A stretch of DNA of 64,000 nucleotides from the NCBI GenBank assembly GCA_020629545.1, contig JAHDDC010000008.1, forward strand, positions 18,592 to 82,591, read 5' to 3'. A program made the translations under genes and the position numbers. The notes beneath the pieces were generated by a model. It did no database searches and was not told where the DNA came from. It worked only from the letters and a program-made list of their open reading frames with translations. This DNA comes from Hellea sp. (GTDB taxonomy: Bacteria; Pseudomonadota; Alphaproteobacteria; Caulobacterales; Maricaulaceae). Below, one piece after another: positions 49,133 to 60,426 of this stretch (the stretch's first letter is position 1; the number at the start of each line of letters is the position of its first letter).

Positions 49133-51220
49133 GTGGCTCTTTATCTAATTATACTAGCCGGTGTACTGGCAGTCATTTACGGGTTTGTGACCCGAGCGAA
49201 GCTTATGAAAGCATCGACCGGAAATGAGCGCATGAATGAAATCGCCGGCGCCATTCAAGAAGGGGCGAAAGCCTATCTCAACAAACAATATAGAACCATC
49301 GCGATTGTCGGTGTGTTCGTAACTATCCTGCTATTCGTTCTATTCAGAAACGCGATTGCACCTGTTGGTTTCGTCATCGGTGCGGTCCTGTCAGGACTTG
49401 CCGGCTATATCGGCATGCTGGTCTCTGTGCAGGCGAATGTGCGTACGACCGAAGCCTCTCGCAAAAGCCTCGGCGACGGCCTAAAAATCGCATTTGATGC
49501 CGGCGCTATTACGGGAATGTTGGTTGCAGGACTCGCATTATTGGGCCTATCAGTTTATTACATGCTTCTCACCGGCCCGATGGGCGCGGATGAGCGCGGC
49601 GTCATTGACGGATTAGTATCCTTATCTCTTGGCGCATCCCTAATCTCAGTATTTGCCCGTCTTGGCGGCGGTATCTTTACCAAAGGCGCTGACGTCGGTG
49701 GTGACCTCGTTGGTAAAGTCGAGGCCGGTATCCCGGAAGATGATCCAAGAAATCCGGCGACAATTGCCGATAATGTCGGTGATAATGTCGGTGATTGTGC
49801 CGGTATGGCCGCTGACCTTTTCGAAACCTATGTTGTGACAATTGCTGCGACCATGGTTTTGGGGTCTATCCTTTACGGCACTGTCGGTTCGCTAGCGCTT
49901 TATCCTATGGCGATTGCCGCAGTTTGTATCGTGACCTCAATTATTGGAACGTTTTTCGTTCGCCTGGGCAAAGGCTCAACCAATGTTATGGGCGCTCTTT
50001 ATAAAGGCCTTATTGCGACTGGCGTATTTTCGGCCCTCGCGATTTTCGTCGTCACACGTCAAATGCTTGGCTTTGGTGAAATCGGCGGAACCGAATTTTC
50101 GGGTATGGACTTATTTATCTGCTCATTGATTGGTCTTATCATTACAGGCGCAATCGTTGTTATCACTGAATATTATACAGGCGTAAAATTCCGCCCGGTT
50201 AAATCCGTCGCAGCCGCGTCTGAATCCGGTCACGGAACAAACGTTATTCAAGGCCTTGCAGTTTCGATGGAAGCAACAGCTGTTCCAGTCCTGATCATCG
50301 TATTTGGTATTATCTCTACTTACTCGATGGCCGGACTTTACGGAATTGCGATCGCAGTTACAGCCATGCTTGGCGTTGCCGGGATGATTGTCGCTCTTGA
50401 TGCATTTGGTCCCGTAACGGATAACGCCGGCGGTATTGCCGAAATGTCAGAACTCGATCCGGAAGTTCGCAATACAACTGATGCCCTTGACGCCGTCGGT
50501 AACACGACAAAAGCCGTTACCAAAGGTTACGCGATTGGCTCAGCCGGACTAGGTGCTCTCGTTCTGTTTGCCGCTTACTATAAGGACATTGAGTACTTCT
50601 CGGCCAAGGATGGCAATGCCTTGTCAGGCATGGTTGCTGATTTCTCATTGACTAATCCCTATGTGATCGTCGGTCTATTTGTCGGTGGTTTATTGCCTTA
50701 CCTGTTCGGCGCATGGGCCATGCAATCTGTTGGACGTGCCGCAGGGTCAATCGTTGAAGAAGTTCGCCGTCAGTTTAAAGCTGATCCGGGGATTATGAAA
50801 GGCACATCACGTCCTGACTATGCCAAAGCGGTCGATCTTTTGACCGGCGCGGCGATCAAGGAAATGATCAAGCCATCACTTCTGCCAATTCTGGCTCCTA
50901 TCGCGCTGTTCTTTGCTGTACGCGCAATGGCCGGCATGGAAAATGCTCTCGCGGCCCTCGGTGCGATGTTGATGGGCGTGATCGTAACCGGTTTGTTCGT
51001 AGCTCTTTCTATGACTGCGGGCGGCGGCGCTTGGGACAATGCCAAGAAATATATCGAAGATGGCAACCATGGCGGCAAGGGCTCAGAAGCCCATAAAGCG
51101 TCGGTTACCGGCGATACTGTCGGAGATCCCTACAAGGACACAGCCGGCCCAGCTGTTAACCCGATGATTAAAATTACAAATATCATCGCGCTTCTCATGC
51201 TGGCAATCCTGGCCCACTAA
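49133..51220 (+). CDS. hppA: Membrane-bound proton-translocating pyrophosphatase (GTG start, SD aggaga)
   Basis: [78 protein letters not shown]. Confidence 0.97.
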   Translation: MALYLIILAGVLAVIYGFVTRAKLMKASTGNERMNEIAGAIQEGAKAYLNKQYRTIAIVGVFVTILLFVLFRNAIAPVGFVIGAVLSGLAGYIGMLVSVQANVRTTEASRKSLGDGLKIAFDAGAITGMLVAGLALLGLSVYYMLLTGPMGADERGVIDGLVSLSLGASLISVFARLGGGIFTKGADVGGDLVGKVEAGIPEDDPRNPATIADNVGDNVGDCAGMAADLFETYVVTIAATMVLGSILYGTVGSLALYPMAIAAVCIVTSIIGTFFVRLGKGSTNVMGALYKGLIATGVFSALAIFVVTRQMLGFGEIGGTEFSGMDLFICSLIGLIITGAIVVITEYYTGVKFRPVKSVAAASESGHGTNVIQGLAVSMEATAVPVLIIVFGIISTYSMAGLYGIAIAVTAMLGVAGMIVALDAFGPVTDNAGGIAEMSELDPEVRNTTDALDAVGNTTKAVTKGYAIGSAGLGALVLFAAYYKDIEYFSAKDGNALSGMVADFSLTNPYVIVGLFVGGLLPYLFGAWAMQSVGRAAGSIVEEVRRQFKADPGIMKGTSRPDYAKAVDLLTGAAIKEMIKPSLLPILAPIALFFAVRAMAGMENALAALGAMLMGVIVTGLFVALSMTAGGGAWDNAKKYIEDGNHGGKGSEAHKASVTGDTVGDPYKDTAGPAVNPMIKITNIIALLMLAILAH

Positions 51221-51245
51221 GCCGCCAGGTCACAAACTGAATTAG

Positions 51246-51268
51246 CCCGCCTTATGGCGGGTTTTTTA
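51246..51268 (+). terminator. Rho-independent terminator of hppA
   Basis: cccgcc-ttat-ggcggg-tttttta. Confidence 0.88.
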
Positions 51269-51359
51269 TTGGCTGACGATCAGACTTCATATCGACATTT
51301 ATCCAGTTCTTCCTAAAAAATAACATGCATTAGACGCTATTCTACTCTATCTGATCCCC

Positions 51360-52745
51360 ATGAATTTCGCTTCGGTAACATTCCTGTTTTATTTTCTGCC
51401 GATATTCATTGGTCTGTATTTTTGCTTTCCAGGTCGCCGGACCAAAAATCTATTTTTATTGATCGCCAGTCTGTTTTTCTATGCTTGGGGCGAAGGCTAT
51501 TATCTGGCGATTTTGATCGCCTCTGTTGCTGTTAATCACATCATAGCCCAAAAAATCAGTCAGGGTGCCGGGCGCAAAACATGGCTTACCGTAGGCATAA
51601 TGGCCAATCTTCTGCTATTGATCTGTTTGAAATATGGTGGATTTATAACGCAGCAGCTGGGTGTTTTGGGCATTCCTGAACTTGTAACACATTTGCCCAT
51701 GGGAATTTCGTTTTTCACCTTTCAGGCTATGAGCTTACTGGTCGATGTTTACCGTGGTCAAAAGCCGATGAAATCCATTGTTAACACCGGCGTCTATATC
51801 ACCATGTTCCCGCAATTAATGGCAGGGCCGATTGTTCGCTTTAATGAAATCAAAGACCAAATATTAGCCCGAACTGAATCTGTCGATCGATTTGCCGATG
51901 GCGTACGCATTTTTATTCTTGGCCTTGCCCAAAAAGTTCTGATCGCCGATGTTTTGTCAGGCCCGGTTGTTATCGCTTTTGGCGGAGATCCGGAAACACT
52001 GAGCACCTCGGCCGCCTGGATCGGGATCATTTGTTTTAGCTTTCAAATCTATTACGATTTTGCCGGCTATTCCAATATGGCGATTGGTCTCGGGCGGATG
52101 CTCGGGTTTGAACTGCCCCAAAACTTCAACTACCCATATTGTGCCAGATCCTTTCAAGAGTTTTGGCGCCGCTGGCATATGACCCTATCCCGGTGGTTCC
52201 GGGATTATCTCTATATTCCGCTAGGCGGCTCGCGCGCCGGGTCTCGTAAAACCTTTCGGAATTTGTTGATCGTATTTATTCTTTGCGGTTTCTGGCACGG
52301 CGCGGCCTGGACCTTTCTTCTCTGGGGACTCTGGCACGGAGCATTTTTAATTTTTGAAAGGCTTTTGCCCCAGAAATTCTCAACCGTTTTACATGGCCCT
52401 ATCTTAGGCACGATTTATACTTTTTTCGGCGTCGTTTTTGGATGGGTCCTGTTTCGAGCCGAAAGCTTTGGACATGCTACGGCTTACTGGAAAGCCATGA
52501 TCGGTTTAAATGTCGAAAGTTCGGTCAATCTGGCCCAGCTTGGTTTCCTCCCCCTGGTTCAATATACGCTCATCGGCGCATTTTTGCTATCCTGGCAGGG
52601 CTGGGAAATTCGGATTGCGCGCCTCCCGACAGAGCGCATTAGCCTGCAAATGCTGAAATGGGCCTTGCTGGGCCTGTTGCTTTTGCTGTCTATGCTATAC
52701 ATTGCCGGAAACACGCATCAACCCTTCATCTATTTCCGGTTTTAG
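51360..52745 (+). CDS. MBOAT-family O-acyltransferase (AlgI-like)
   Basis: FQAMSLLVDVYRGQKP; YYDFAGYSNMAIGLGRMLGFELPQNFNYPYCARSFQEFWRRWHMTLSRWFRDYLYIPLGGSR; CGFWHGAAWTF. Confidence 0.94.
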   Translation: MNFASVTFLFYFLPIFIGLYFCFPGRRTKNLFLLIASLFFYAWGEGYYLAILIASVAVNHIIAQKISQGAGRKTWLTVGIMANLLLLICLKYGGFITQQLGVLGIPELVTHLPMGISFFTFQAMSLLVDVYRGQKPMKSIVNTGVYITMFPQLMAGPIVRFNEIKDQILARTESVDRFADGVRIFILGLAQKVLIADVLSGPVVIAFGGDPETLSTSAAWIGIICFSFQIYYDFAGYSNMAIGLGRMLGFELPQNFNYPYCARSFQEFWRRWHMTLSRWFRDYLYIPLGGSRAGSRKTFRNLLIVFILCGFWHGAAWTFLLWGLWHGAFLIFERLLPQKFSTVLHGPILGTIYTFFGVVFGWVLFRAESFGHATAYWKAMIGLNVESSVNLAQLGFLPLVQYTLIGAFLLSWQGWEIRIARLPTERISLQMLKWALLGLLLLLSMLYIAGNTHQPFIYFRF

Positions 52746-52746
52746 C

Positions 52747-53832
52747 ATGCAGCAACAATTGAAATTTCTGGGAATAGCCGGTTTCTTTTTATGCCTCTGC
52801 GCGCCGCTAGCCCTTCATTTTCTCGGCGCTGTCACAGGCAAAAACGGGAATGCTCAGGAAAACCGGTCTCTGGCGCAGATCCCGAAACCGGATTTGCTTT
52901 TCAAAGACCCCTCCAAATATACCAGCGGATTATCGGCATATTTCGAAGATCACTTCGGCGGGCGCGCTCAACTCATAAAGGCCCGCAAACGCATGGAAAT
53001 CGGAATAAACCGCCAAACCACCCGTGTTATTAAAGGTAGCGAACATCCGTGGCTTTATCTGACCAGCTTTGAAACCAAAGCTCAATTCTCAGGCGCGCCC
53101 TATCTGACGCCGCTCCAAATATCCAATTGGAATGATCGTTACGCGGAGATGAAAGCAATTTACGCAAAACATGGGATAAAATTTCTCAGCGCAAAAATTC
53201 CCGTCAAGGCCCGCATATATCCTGAATATACGGAAAATGCCTTTGGCACATATAATGCGGCATTGCCCGATCAACGGCTGGAATTTGACCTGGATCTGGA
53301 ACCCGCGCTGAACACAGCAAAAGCCAACGGACCCGTGTTCTTCAAGACGGACACTCATTGGACCCGCTATGGCGCCTATATGGCCTATTTGGATATTATG
53401 GAAACCATTCAGCCCGGACATAATCAACAGACTGATTTTAAACTTGATTATTTCGACATGAAGACATTCTCGGGCGATCTGGTTCCGCTCGCAGGCATGG
53501 ACAAGGTCGACTATAACGAAGCGTTGAAAGACATTCGCTATCCCAAATTTGACGACGTTGAGCGCAAAAACCTAGTCAAAGATGACCCCCGTTTTAAAAC
53601 ATTCATTTCAAAACGCACCAACACACCCGGCAAGACTCTCGTCATCATCGGCGATTCTTTTGCGCATCCAATAGCACCTTTTTTCCTTTCCGATTTTAGC
53701 AAGGTTATACGGGTTCATCATGAGATCGGCGCATTTGATATCGAATCTCCGCTTCAATATAATCCTGATGTTGTTCTGTTTATGCCGGCCGGACGGTATA
53801 GTTTTAAATCGCTCCAAGGATTTGATAAATGA
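52747..53832 (+). CDS. AlgX/AlgJ SGNH hydrolase-like O-acetylation protein
   Basis: NRSLAQIPKPD...SGLSAYFEDHFGGRAQLIKARKRMEIGI; FFKTDTHWTRYGAYMAY; LVIIGDSFAHPIAPF. Confidence 0.9.
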   Translation: MQQQLKFLGIAGFFLCLCAPLALHFLGAVTGKNGNAQENRSLAQIPKPDLLFKDPSKYTSGLSAYFEDHFGGRAQLIKARKRMEIGINRQTTRVIKGSEHPWLYLTSFETKAQFSGAPYLTPLQISNWNDRYAEMKAIYAKHGIKFLSAKIPVKARIYPEYTENAFGTYNAALPDQRLEFDLDLEPALNTAKANGPVFFKTDTHWTRYGAYMAYLDIMETIQPGHNQQTDFKLDYFDMKTFSGDLVPLAGMDKVDYNEALKDIRYPKFDDVERKNLVKDDPRFKTFISKRTNTPGKTLVIIGDSFAHPIAPFFLSDFSKVIRVHHEIGAFDIESPLQYNPDVVLFMPAGRYSFKSLQGFDK

Positions 53833-54161
53833 TTTCGAGCGCCTACAAATTCATCTTTGTGCACGTCCCAAAAACGGGCGGCAATAGTGTGCAAGACGCC
53901 TTGCGTAATTATGCGGATGACAAGCTTGTCGCGCTCAATAGCGTACAAGACGGCATAGAGCGGTTTTCAATCCAGAACGAAAAATTCAAGTCTTTACATA
54001 AACACTCGGCGCTACGGGATTACCAGAATGCTCTGGGGCAGGATATTGAACAACCCGCCTCCAAAAAGGCGGGTCAATATTCAGGTTTTAGAGAAGCACA
54101 CTTATGCGTCTTCACCCTCTACGGCTTCCATCCGCGCGCGATCGGCTGCGCCTTTAGCTGA
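53829..54161 (+). pseudogene. Sulfotransferase-family N-terminal fragment
   Basis: KFIFVHVPKTGGNSVQDALRNYADDKL resembles the 5'-PSB loop region; catalytic remainder absent and frame runs through a terminator hairpin into antisense rplQ. Confidence 0.65.
54053..54074 (-). terminator. Terminator-like hairpin at the end of the alpha operon (after rplQ)
   Basis: acccgcct-ccaaaa-aggcgggt. Confidence 0.7.
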
Positions 54162-54521
54162 TTCATCGCGATCGACGAATTCAATGACTGCCATCGGCGC
54201 ATTGTCGCCATAACGAAAGCCAGCTTTCATGATCCGGATATATCCACCCGGACGGTCCTTGTAGCGCGGACCGAGGACATCGAATAATTTCTTGGACATC
54301 TCTTTATTGCGCGTGCGGGCAATAGCGATCCGGCGGGAATTCAAATCGCCTTTCTTGGCGAGAGTCACCAGTTTTTCCACGAAAGGGCGTAGCTCTTTGG
54401 CCTTAGGCAGAGTCGTAACGATCTGCTCATGCTCAATCAGGCTTGATGACATATTGGCAAACATCGCTTTGCGGTGCGATTGTGTGCGATTTAATTTACG
54501 ATGGGCAATGCGGTGGCGCAT
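54102..54521 (-). CDS. rplQ: 50S ribosomal protein L17
   Basis: [58 protein letters not shown]. Confidence 0.98.
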   Translation of the reverse strand: MRHRIAHRKLNRTQSHRKAMFANMSSSLIEHEQIVTTLPKAKELRPFVEKLVTLAKKGDLNSRRIAIARTRNKEMSKKLFDVLGPRYKDRPGGYIRIMKAGFRYGDNAPMAVIEFVDRDESAKGAADRARMEAVEGEDA

Positions 54522-54553
54522 GGCTTTATCCTCTTATTAGTTTTGTTTTCGAC

Positions 54554-55570
54554 CTAGATGCGGTCGTCATATTTCTTGGCTAGCTCTTCGATGTTTTCCG
54601 GTGGCCAGTTTGGCGCATCCATACCTAGGTGCAGACCCATAGCCGCGAGAACCTCTTTGATCTCGTTTAAGGACTTACGACCAAAGTTTGGCGTGCGTAG
54701 CATTTCTGACTCTGACTTCTGAATCAGATCACCAATGTAAACAATATTGTCGTTCTTCAAGCAGTTAGCGGAACGAACAGAGAGCTCTAGCTCTTCAACC
54801 TTGCGCAGAAGCGCCGGGTTAAAGTCAAGTTCTGGCTTATCGGCTTCGCGGACACTGTCTTCAGGGTCATCAAAGTTGACGAAGACCTGGAACTGATCCT
54901 GCAGAATACGCGCCGCAACAGCGGTCGCGTCTTCTGGCGTTACGGCACCATTGGTTTCGATGTCGATGATCAGCTTATCGTAATCAAGGACCTGACCTTC
55001 GCGTGTATCCTCGACGCGGTAAGCTACACGCTTAACCGGAGAATAAAGCGCATCAATCGAAATAAGACCAATCGGCGCGTCTTCTGGGCGGCTGGCGGCT
55101 GCCGGAACATACCCTTTACCCGTTGTAACGGTCAGCTCCATGCGAAGCTCAGTTGCCTCATCCATGGTACAAATAACATGATCAGGGTTGAGGATTTCAA
55201 CATCAGCAGTTTCTTCGATGTCAGCACCTGTCACAGGACCGGCCCCTGTCTTTTTCAGCAAGAGGCGCTTTGGGCCTTCAGCATGCATACGGACGGCGAG
55301 GTCTTTAAGGTTCAAGACAATATTCGTAACATCTTCGCGAACACCTTGAATAGATGTAAACTCGTGAACAACGCCGTCAATCTGCACCGCACTAACCGCG
55401 GCGCCTTGCAGCGACGACAATAATACGCGACGAAGCGCATTTCCTAATGTCATGCCAAATCCACGCTCGAGCGGTTCCGCTGTTACGGTTGCGAAACGTT
55501 CTGGGTCACGACCCGGAATAATTTCCGGATTGATTGGGCGGATAAGTTCTTGCCAGTTTTTCTCAATCAC
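54554..55570 (-). CDS. rpoA: RNA polymerase subunit alpha
   Basis: [41 protein letters not shown]-terminal [45 protein letters not shown]. Confidence 0.98.
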   Translation of the reverse strand: MIEKNWQELIRPINPEIIPGRDPERFATVTAEPLERGFGMTLGNALRRVLLSSLQGAAVSAVQIDGVVHEFTSIQGVREDVTNIVLNLKDLAVRMHAEGPKRLLLKKTGAGPVTGADIEETADVEILNPDHVICTMDEATELRMELTVTTGKGYVPAAASRPEDAPIGLISIDALYSPVKRVAYRVEDTREGQVLDYDKLIIDIETNGAVTPEDATAVAARILQDQFQVFVNFDDPEDSVREADKPELDFNPALLRKVEELELSVRSANCLKNDNIVYIGDLIQKSESEMLRTPNFGRKSLNEIKEVLAAMGLHLGMDAPNWPPENIEELAKKYDDRI

Positions 55571-55665
55571 AATCTTGCCTCTTTAAGGTCAAAGGGCGGA
55601 CTTGTTAAAGCCCGCGCAAATTCAGTTTTTCGGGAGCTAAGCCCCCGGCAAAAACGCGCTTGGCG

Positions 55666-56055
55666 TTATACCCGACGTCTTTTGGGTGGACGGCAACCAT
55701 TGTGCGGGATCGGAGTTACATCACGAATAGTTGTGATCGTAAACCCAGCGGCCTGCAGAGCGCGAACGGCGCTTTCACGGCCAGAACCCGGACCATTTAC
55801 ATTGACTTCGAGTGTATTCATGCCGTGCTCAGCAGCTTTGCGAGCCGCTTCTTCGGCTGCGACCTGAGCCGCATAAGGTGTCGACTTGCGGGAGCCTTTA
55901 AAGCCCATCATTCCGGCACTACACCATGCTACCGCGTTACCTTGTGCATCGGTGATCGTGATCATTGTATTGTTGAATGTCGAATTCACATGGGCGACAC
56001 CCGATGTGATATTCTTACGGTCAGCGCGACGTACGCGGCCTGGATCTTTAGCCAT
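55666..56055 (-). CDS. rpsK: 30S ribosomal protein S11
   Basis: [46 protein letters not shown]. Confidence 0.98.
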   Translation of the reverse strand: MAKDPGRVRRADRKNITSGVAHVNSTFNNTMITITDAQGNAVAWCSAGMMGFKGSRKSTPYAAQVAAEEAARKAAEHGMNTLEVNVNGPGSGRESAVRALQAAGFTITTIRDVTPIPHNGCRPPKRRRV

Positions 56056-56065
56056 TATCTAGCCC

Positions 56066-56434
56066 CTACTTCTTCTTGCCAGCAATTGGCTTGGCTGGAC
56101 CTTTGCGGGTCCGCGCATTTGTATGTGTACGCTGTCCGCGAACAGGCAGGCCACGACGGTGACGCAGGCCCCGGTAATTACCCATATCCATCAAACGCTT
56201 GATGTTCTGGTTACGCTCACGGCGAAGGTCACCTTCGACTAAAAGATCGGCGTCAATTGTTTCACGAATTTTGAGCACTTCTGCATCTGTCAATTCGTTA
56301 ACGCGGCGCTCGGCTGTGATTCCAACCTTCTCGCAAATAGACTTCGATATCGCCGGGCCAATGCCGTAGATATATGTCAACGCGATAATTACGCGTTTAT
56401 TTGTGGGAATGTTTACACCCGCAATACGTGCCAC
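56066..56434 (-). CDS. rpsM: 30S ribosomal protein S13
   Basis: [26 protein letters not shown]...[27 protein letters not shown]. Confidence 0.98.
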   Translation of the reverse strand: MARIAGVNIPTNKRVIIALTYIYGIGPAISKSICEKVGITAERRVNELTDAEVLKIRETIDADLLVEGDLRRERNQNIKRLMDMGNYRGLRHRRGLPVRGQRTHTNARTRKGPAKPIAGKKK

Positions 56435-56584
56435 ACTGGCCTCCTTAAAATTCCGCTTTCATCTGGATGTAGAAGAGAGGGCGCTTTATGCCACGGCAAA
56501 GTGGCGGCCTGTCTCCAACATCCGCTTGAAAGCGGGTTCCTTACTGCCTGTATCTGCCTCCTGTCAAGGCAGATTCAGATTCTT

Positions 56585-57205
56585 TTAACCCCCAAACAAA
56601 CGCGCCCAAAAAGACTTTGGCTTTTCGGCTTTCCCGTTCCCGTGGGTGTCAAGCACGCGAGCCACAGCTCCCGCGACTGTTTCAATGTCTGCCATGCCGT
56701 TGACCTCAGTCAATTTCCCCTGCGCTGAGTAGTAGGGCAGGAGCGGCGCTGTATTTTTATGATAGGCGTCGAGACGCTTTTTAAAGGTCGCAGGATTGTC
56801 ATCTGTACGGCCCTGTTCTTCAAATCTTTTTGTGATCCGCGTCATGATAGATTCGTCTTCGACACACAGGCGCACGACGCAGTCGACCTTTTGCCCGCGA
56901 GCTTTTAGGGAAGCATCTAAAGCTTCGGCCTGTGCGACTGTTCTGGGAAAACCGTCAAATATAAATCCGGCGGCATTTGGATTATTCTCGAGCTGTTCTT
57001 CGATAAGCGCGATAACAATTTCATCAGAGACCAATTGGCCCGTATCCATAATCTCGGCTACTTGCTGGCCCAGTTCAGTGCCTGCCGCACGCGCGGCCCG
57101 GAGCATATCGCCCGTTGATAGTTGGATAAGTCCGCGCTCTTCCACAAGACGCTTAGCCTGTGTGCCTTTACCGGCGGCGGGGGGTCCGAAGAGTACGAGA
57201 TTCAC
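56585..57205 (-). CDS. adk: Adenylate kinase
   Basis: MNLVLFGPPAAGKGTQAKRLVEERGLIQLSTGDMLRAA; FDGFPRTVAQAEAL; lidless short form. Confidence 0.97.
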   Translation of the reverse strand: MNLVLFGPPAAGKGTQAKRLVEERGLIQLSTGDMLRAARAAGTELGQQVAEIMDTGQLVSDEIVIALIEEQLENNPNAAGFIFDGFPRTVAQAEALDASLKARGQKVDCVVRLCVEDESIMTRITKRFEEQGRTDDNPATFKKRLDAYHKNTAPLLPYYSAQGKLTEVNGMADIETVAGAVARVLDTHGNGKAEKPKSFWARLFGG

Positions 57206-57214
57206 AATGCTCTC

Positions 57215-58591
57215 CTACTTATTCTTTTTATTGCCGCGGCGGCGCATGCGGGACTTTTTGATCAAACCCTCATATTGGTGCGCGATCAAATGCGACTGTA
57301 TCTGAGAAACCGTATCCAGAGTCACCGATACGATAATCAAAAGACTCATACCGCCGATTAGCATGGCAACGGAAGGCGGGATCGAACTATTTTGTGCAAT
57401 CACAATTTCTGGAAGCACACAAACAAAGGCCACATACAGCGCGCCAATAAATGTCAGACGTGACAGAACATAGCTAAGACGTTTTTCAGTTGCCTCGCCC
57501 GGACGCACACCTGGCAGGAAGCCACCGTTTTTACGCAGATTATCGGCGACATCTTCGGGCTTAAAAACATAAGGCACATAGAAGAAACAGAAGAAGATAA
57601 TCAAGAGACCATAAAGCGTCAGGTAATAAGGTGACCCGTAACCCAAGAAAGCTAGGATTGTTGTCAGGAAAGTATTAGATTCGCCTTGCGCCGAATTTGA
57701 CAAAGCGATCTGACCAGCCGTTGTCGGCAAGAGCAAAAGTGAGCTAGCGAAAATCGGAGGGATAACACCAGGTGTATTGAGCTTTAGCGGCATGAAAGAG
57801 CTTTCCCCGCCAAAAGTTTTACCCCCAGCCATTTGGCGCTTGGGGTATTGAACCAGAAGCCGTCGCTGCGCGCGCTCGATAAAGACAATCAAAAGAGAAA
57901 GGGCAACAAATAAGGCTATCAGGAATAAGAGCAATCCCCCGCTAATCGCTGTGGAAGCCCGGTTAATTTCAAGAATTTGCCCGATTGCTCGCGGAAGTTC
58001 TGCGACGATACCGGCGAAGATAATCAAAGATACACCGTTACCGACGCCGCGCGCCGTAACTTGTTCACCCATCCACATCAGGAACATTGTACCGCCGACA
58101 AGCGTGACAACCGTGCTCGCTTCAAAGAAGAAGCCAGGATTGATCGCCGCGCCTTGAGAGCTTAGGAGACGCGCGATCCCATAGGCCTGAAACGCGGCCA
58201 AAAATACAGTGAGATATCGCGTATATTGATTGATTTGCTTACGGCCTTGCTGGCCTTCTTTATCCAATTCCTTGAGTGACGGGATTGATCCCTTCATCAA
58301 GGTCATAATAATCGACGCCGAAATATATGGCATCACGTTCAGGGCAAAGATCGCCATCCGGTCAACAGCACCGCCTGAGAAAAAGTTTAGTCTGGAAACG
58401 AGGTCACCGCCACCGGCGCCCATGACTTGGCGAAATTGCTCCAGATCGACCCCTGGGATCGGAATATAAGTCCCAATCCGGTAGACAACCAGAATCATTA
58501 GCGTGAACAACAGCCGTTGTTGGAGCTCCTTAGCCTTTGCAAAGGTTCCCCAATTTATATTTCTGGCGAGCTGTTCAGAGGCTGAAGCCAT
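57215..58591 (-). CDS. secY: Preprotein translocase subunit SecY
   Basis: FTLMILVVYRIGTYIPIPGVD...LNVMPYISASIIMTLM...FKPEDVADNLRKNGGFLPGVRPGEATEK. Confidence 0.98.
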   Translation of the reverse strand: MASASEQLARNINWGTFAKAKELQQRLLFTLMILVVYRIGTYIPIPGVDLEQFRQVMGAGGGDLVSRLNFFSGGAVDRMAIFALNVMPYISASIIMTLMKGSIPSLKELDKEGQQGRKQINQYTRYLTVFLAAFQAYGIARLLSSQGAAINPGFFFEASTVVTLVGGTMFLMWMGEQVTARGVGNGVSLIIFAGIVAELPRAIGQILEINRASTAISGGLLLFLIALFVALSLLIVFIERAQRRLLVQYPKRQMAGGKTFGGESSFMPLKLNTPGVIPPIFASSLLLLPTTAGQIALSNSAQGESNTFLTTILAFLGYGSPYYLTLYGLLIIFFCFFYVPYVFKPEDVADNLRKNGGFLPGVRPGEATEKRLSYVLSRLTFIGALYVAFVCVLPEIVIAQNSSIPPSVAMLIGGMSLLIIVSVTLDTVSQIQSHLIAHQYEGLIKKSRMRRRGNKKNK

Positions 58592-58645
58592 AATTGTTTC
58601 CCGTTTTGAAGATTAGGCCCCAATATAGGGGCCCATCATCAAGAT

Positions 58646-59608
58646 TTAAAGATCGCCGAGTTTACCTTCGTTTTTGGCCAGCAGATAATAGAACGTAACA
58701 CGATCTTTCATCCGTTGTTTCGCGGCTTTCATTTCGTCACATACGGCCATGACTTTGGCATCAAGCACGTCATTCTCGTCCTTAAGGCCCAGCTTCTTCT
58801 TCAAGAAGGCATCCCGAACGGTTTGGCGCTCGGTTTCATCAGTACATGAGACATATTTAGCATCGCGATTATTCAGCGAAGCACCCAAATATTTTGTAAT
58901 GGTCATGACGACAGCTTCGTCAGCCTTAGCATCGTATTTCTCGGTGATATTTTTGAAATACGGAATGTGCTTATCGTAATCTCCGGAGGCTTTCGCATCA
59001 GCTTTTTTGGCTTCGGCCTTTGGAGCTGCGTCGGTCTTTGCCGCAGGCTTCTTGGCCGCAGCTTTAGGAGCTTCAGCTTTCGCTGCAGGCTTAGGCGCCG
59101 TCTTCTTCTTAGGCTTGGCATCAGCGTCTTTTTTGGCGCGTACCGGCTTGGCATCCGTAACCGTCACGGACCCTTTGGCGCCTTCAACAATTTTCGTTGC
59201 ACCGGGCGTTGCACCGGATACTACGAGCTTGACAGCCTTGGAGATAGTTCCGCCACCAATCAAACGAACGCCGTCGCGAGCTCGGCGTACGACACCGGCT
59301 TTGACGAGCGCCTCAGCGTCGACATCTTTTGATAGGTCCAATTTACCGGCCTGAATAGCACGCTCAAGGTTCGCAATACTAAGTTCGGTCCAGCGCTTAC
59401 GGTTTGGCTTATTAAAACCACGCTTTGGCAGGCGCATATGGATCGGCATCTGACCGCCTTCAAAGCCTTTAATAGCCACACCTGAGCGGGACTTCTGGCC
59501 TTTAACACCGCGAGCGGCCGTTTTACCTTTACCGGAACCTACACCGCGGCCTACGCGCATGCGGGGTTTAGTTGCTCCCGGATTATCACTTAATTCGTTC
59601 AAACGCAT
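58646..59608 (-). CDS. rplO: 50S ribosomal protein L15 with Ala/Lys/Pro linker and C-terminal DUF2853-like domain
   Basis: N-term [65 protein letters not shown]; 320 aa total; C-term [41 protein letters not shown]...[15 protein letters not shown]. Confidence 0.93.
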   Translation of the reverse strand: MRLNELSDNPGATKPRMRVGRGVGSGKGKTAARGVKGQKSRSGVAIKGFEGGQMPIHMRLPKRGFNKPNRKRWTELSIANLERAIQAGKLDLSKDVDAEALVKAGVVRRARDGVRLIGGGTISKAVKLVVSGATPGATKIVEGAKGSVTVTDAKPVRAKKDADAKPKKKTAPKPAAKAEAPKAAAKKPAAKTDAAPKAEAKKADAKASGDYDKHIPYFKNITEKYDAKADEAVVMTITKYLGASLNNRDAKYVSCTDETERQTVRDAFLKKKLGLKDENDVLDAKVMAVCDEMKAAKQRMKDRVTFYYLLAKNEGKLGDL

Positions 59609-59643
59609 TGTCGTTCTCCAAAAGGCCGTAAGGCCCTTAAATC

Positions 59644-59832
59644 TTATTCTTCGACGATTTCTACCATGTGCTGGATCTTGTTGATCATACCGCGCACAGA
59701 CGGTGTATCTTCAAGCTCGCGCACGCGGCCAATTTTACCCAGTCCAAGACCCACAAGAGTCTGGTGCTGGTCTTTTGGGCGCCGGATCGAACTTCCGGTC
59801 TGACGCACTTTCAATGTTTTCTTAGCAGCCAT
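59644..59832 (-). CDS. rpmD: 50S ribosomal protein L30
   Basis: [51 protein letters not shown]. Confidence 0.97.
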   Translation of the reverse strand: MAAKKTLKVRQTGSSIRRPKDQHQTLVGLGLGKIGRVRELEDTPSVRGMINKIQHMVEIVEE

Positions 59833-59851
59833 TGCTTATCTTCCTTCTGGC

Positions 59852-60418
59852 TTAACCTGTTGCGTCGAGCGCTTCAGGTGCGCTGGCACCGTCATTACGA
59901 CGCGTCACAAGATCACCAACTTTTTTACCACGCTTGGATGCAATCATCCGCGGGCTTTCCGCGCGCTTTAGAGCGTCAAACGTAGCGCGTACCATATTGT
60001 ATGGGTTTGATGTCCCGACCGATTTGGCAACGACATCCTGAACGCCCAGACATTCCAAAACCGCACGCATTGGACCACCGGCGATAACACCTGTACCTGG
60101 AGGGGCAGCGCGCATCATGATTTTACCGGCACCGTGACGACCCTTTAGGTCATGGTGCAAAGTGCGGCCTTCACGCAACGGTACGCGGATCATTGTCTTC
60201 TTAGCTTCATCAGTCGCTTTACGGATAGCTTCAGGAACCTCACGGGCCTTACCTTTACCAAAACCAACACGGCCTTTTTCGTCTCCGACTACAACCAAAG
60301 CGGCAAAGCTCATATTGCGGCCACCTTTTACGGTTTTTGCAACACGGTTGATGTGAACGAGACGATCGACAAATTCATTATCTTCTTCGCGATCACGTCT
60401 TTTGTTTTCTCGTGCCAT
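59852..60418 (-). CDS. rpsE: 30S ribosomal protein S5
   Basis: [48 protein letters not shown]. Confidence 0.98.
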   Translation of the reverse strand: MARENKRRDREEDNEFVDRLVHINRVAKTVKGGRNMSFAALVVVGDEKGRVGFGKGKAREVPEAIRKATDEAKKTMIRVPLREGRTLHHDLKGRHGAGKIMMRAAPPGTGVIAGGPMRAVLECLGVQDVVAKSVGTSNPYNMVRATFDALKRAESPRMIASKRGKKVGDLVTRRNDGASAPEALDATG

Positions 60419-60426
60419 GATAACTC

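Noticed and set aside
55660-56202. 180-aa plus-strand ORF over rpsK/rpsM
   Set aside because: Antisense to two ribosomal protein genes; long only because of the codon bias of the other strand
56796-57305. 169-aa plus-strand ORF over adk/secY
   Set aside because: Antisense to two conserved genes, no recognisable domain
58967-59354. Overlapping plus-strand ORFs opposite the L15 linker
   Set aside because: Low-complexity translation (FGFGLWSC..., [25 protein letters not shown]) is the antisense of the Ala/Lys-rich linker
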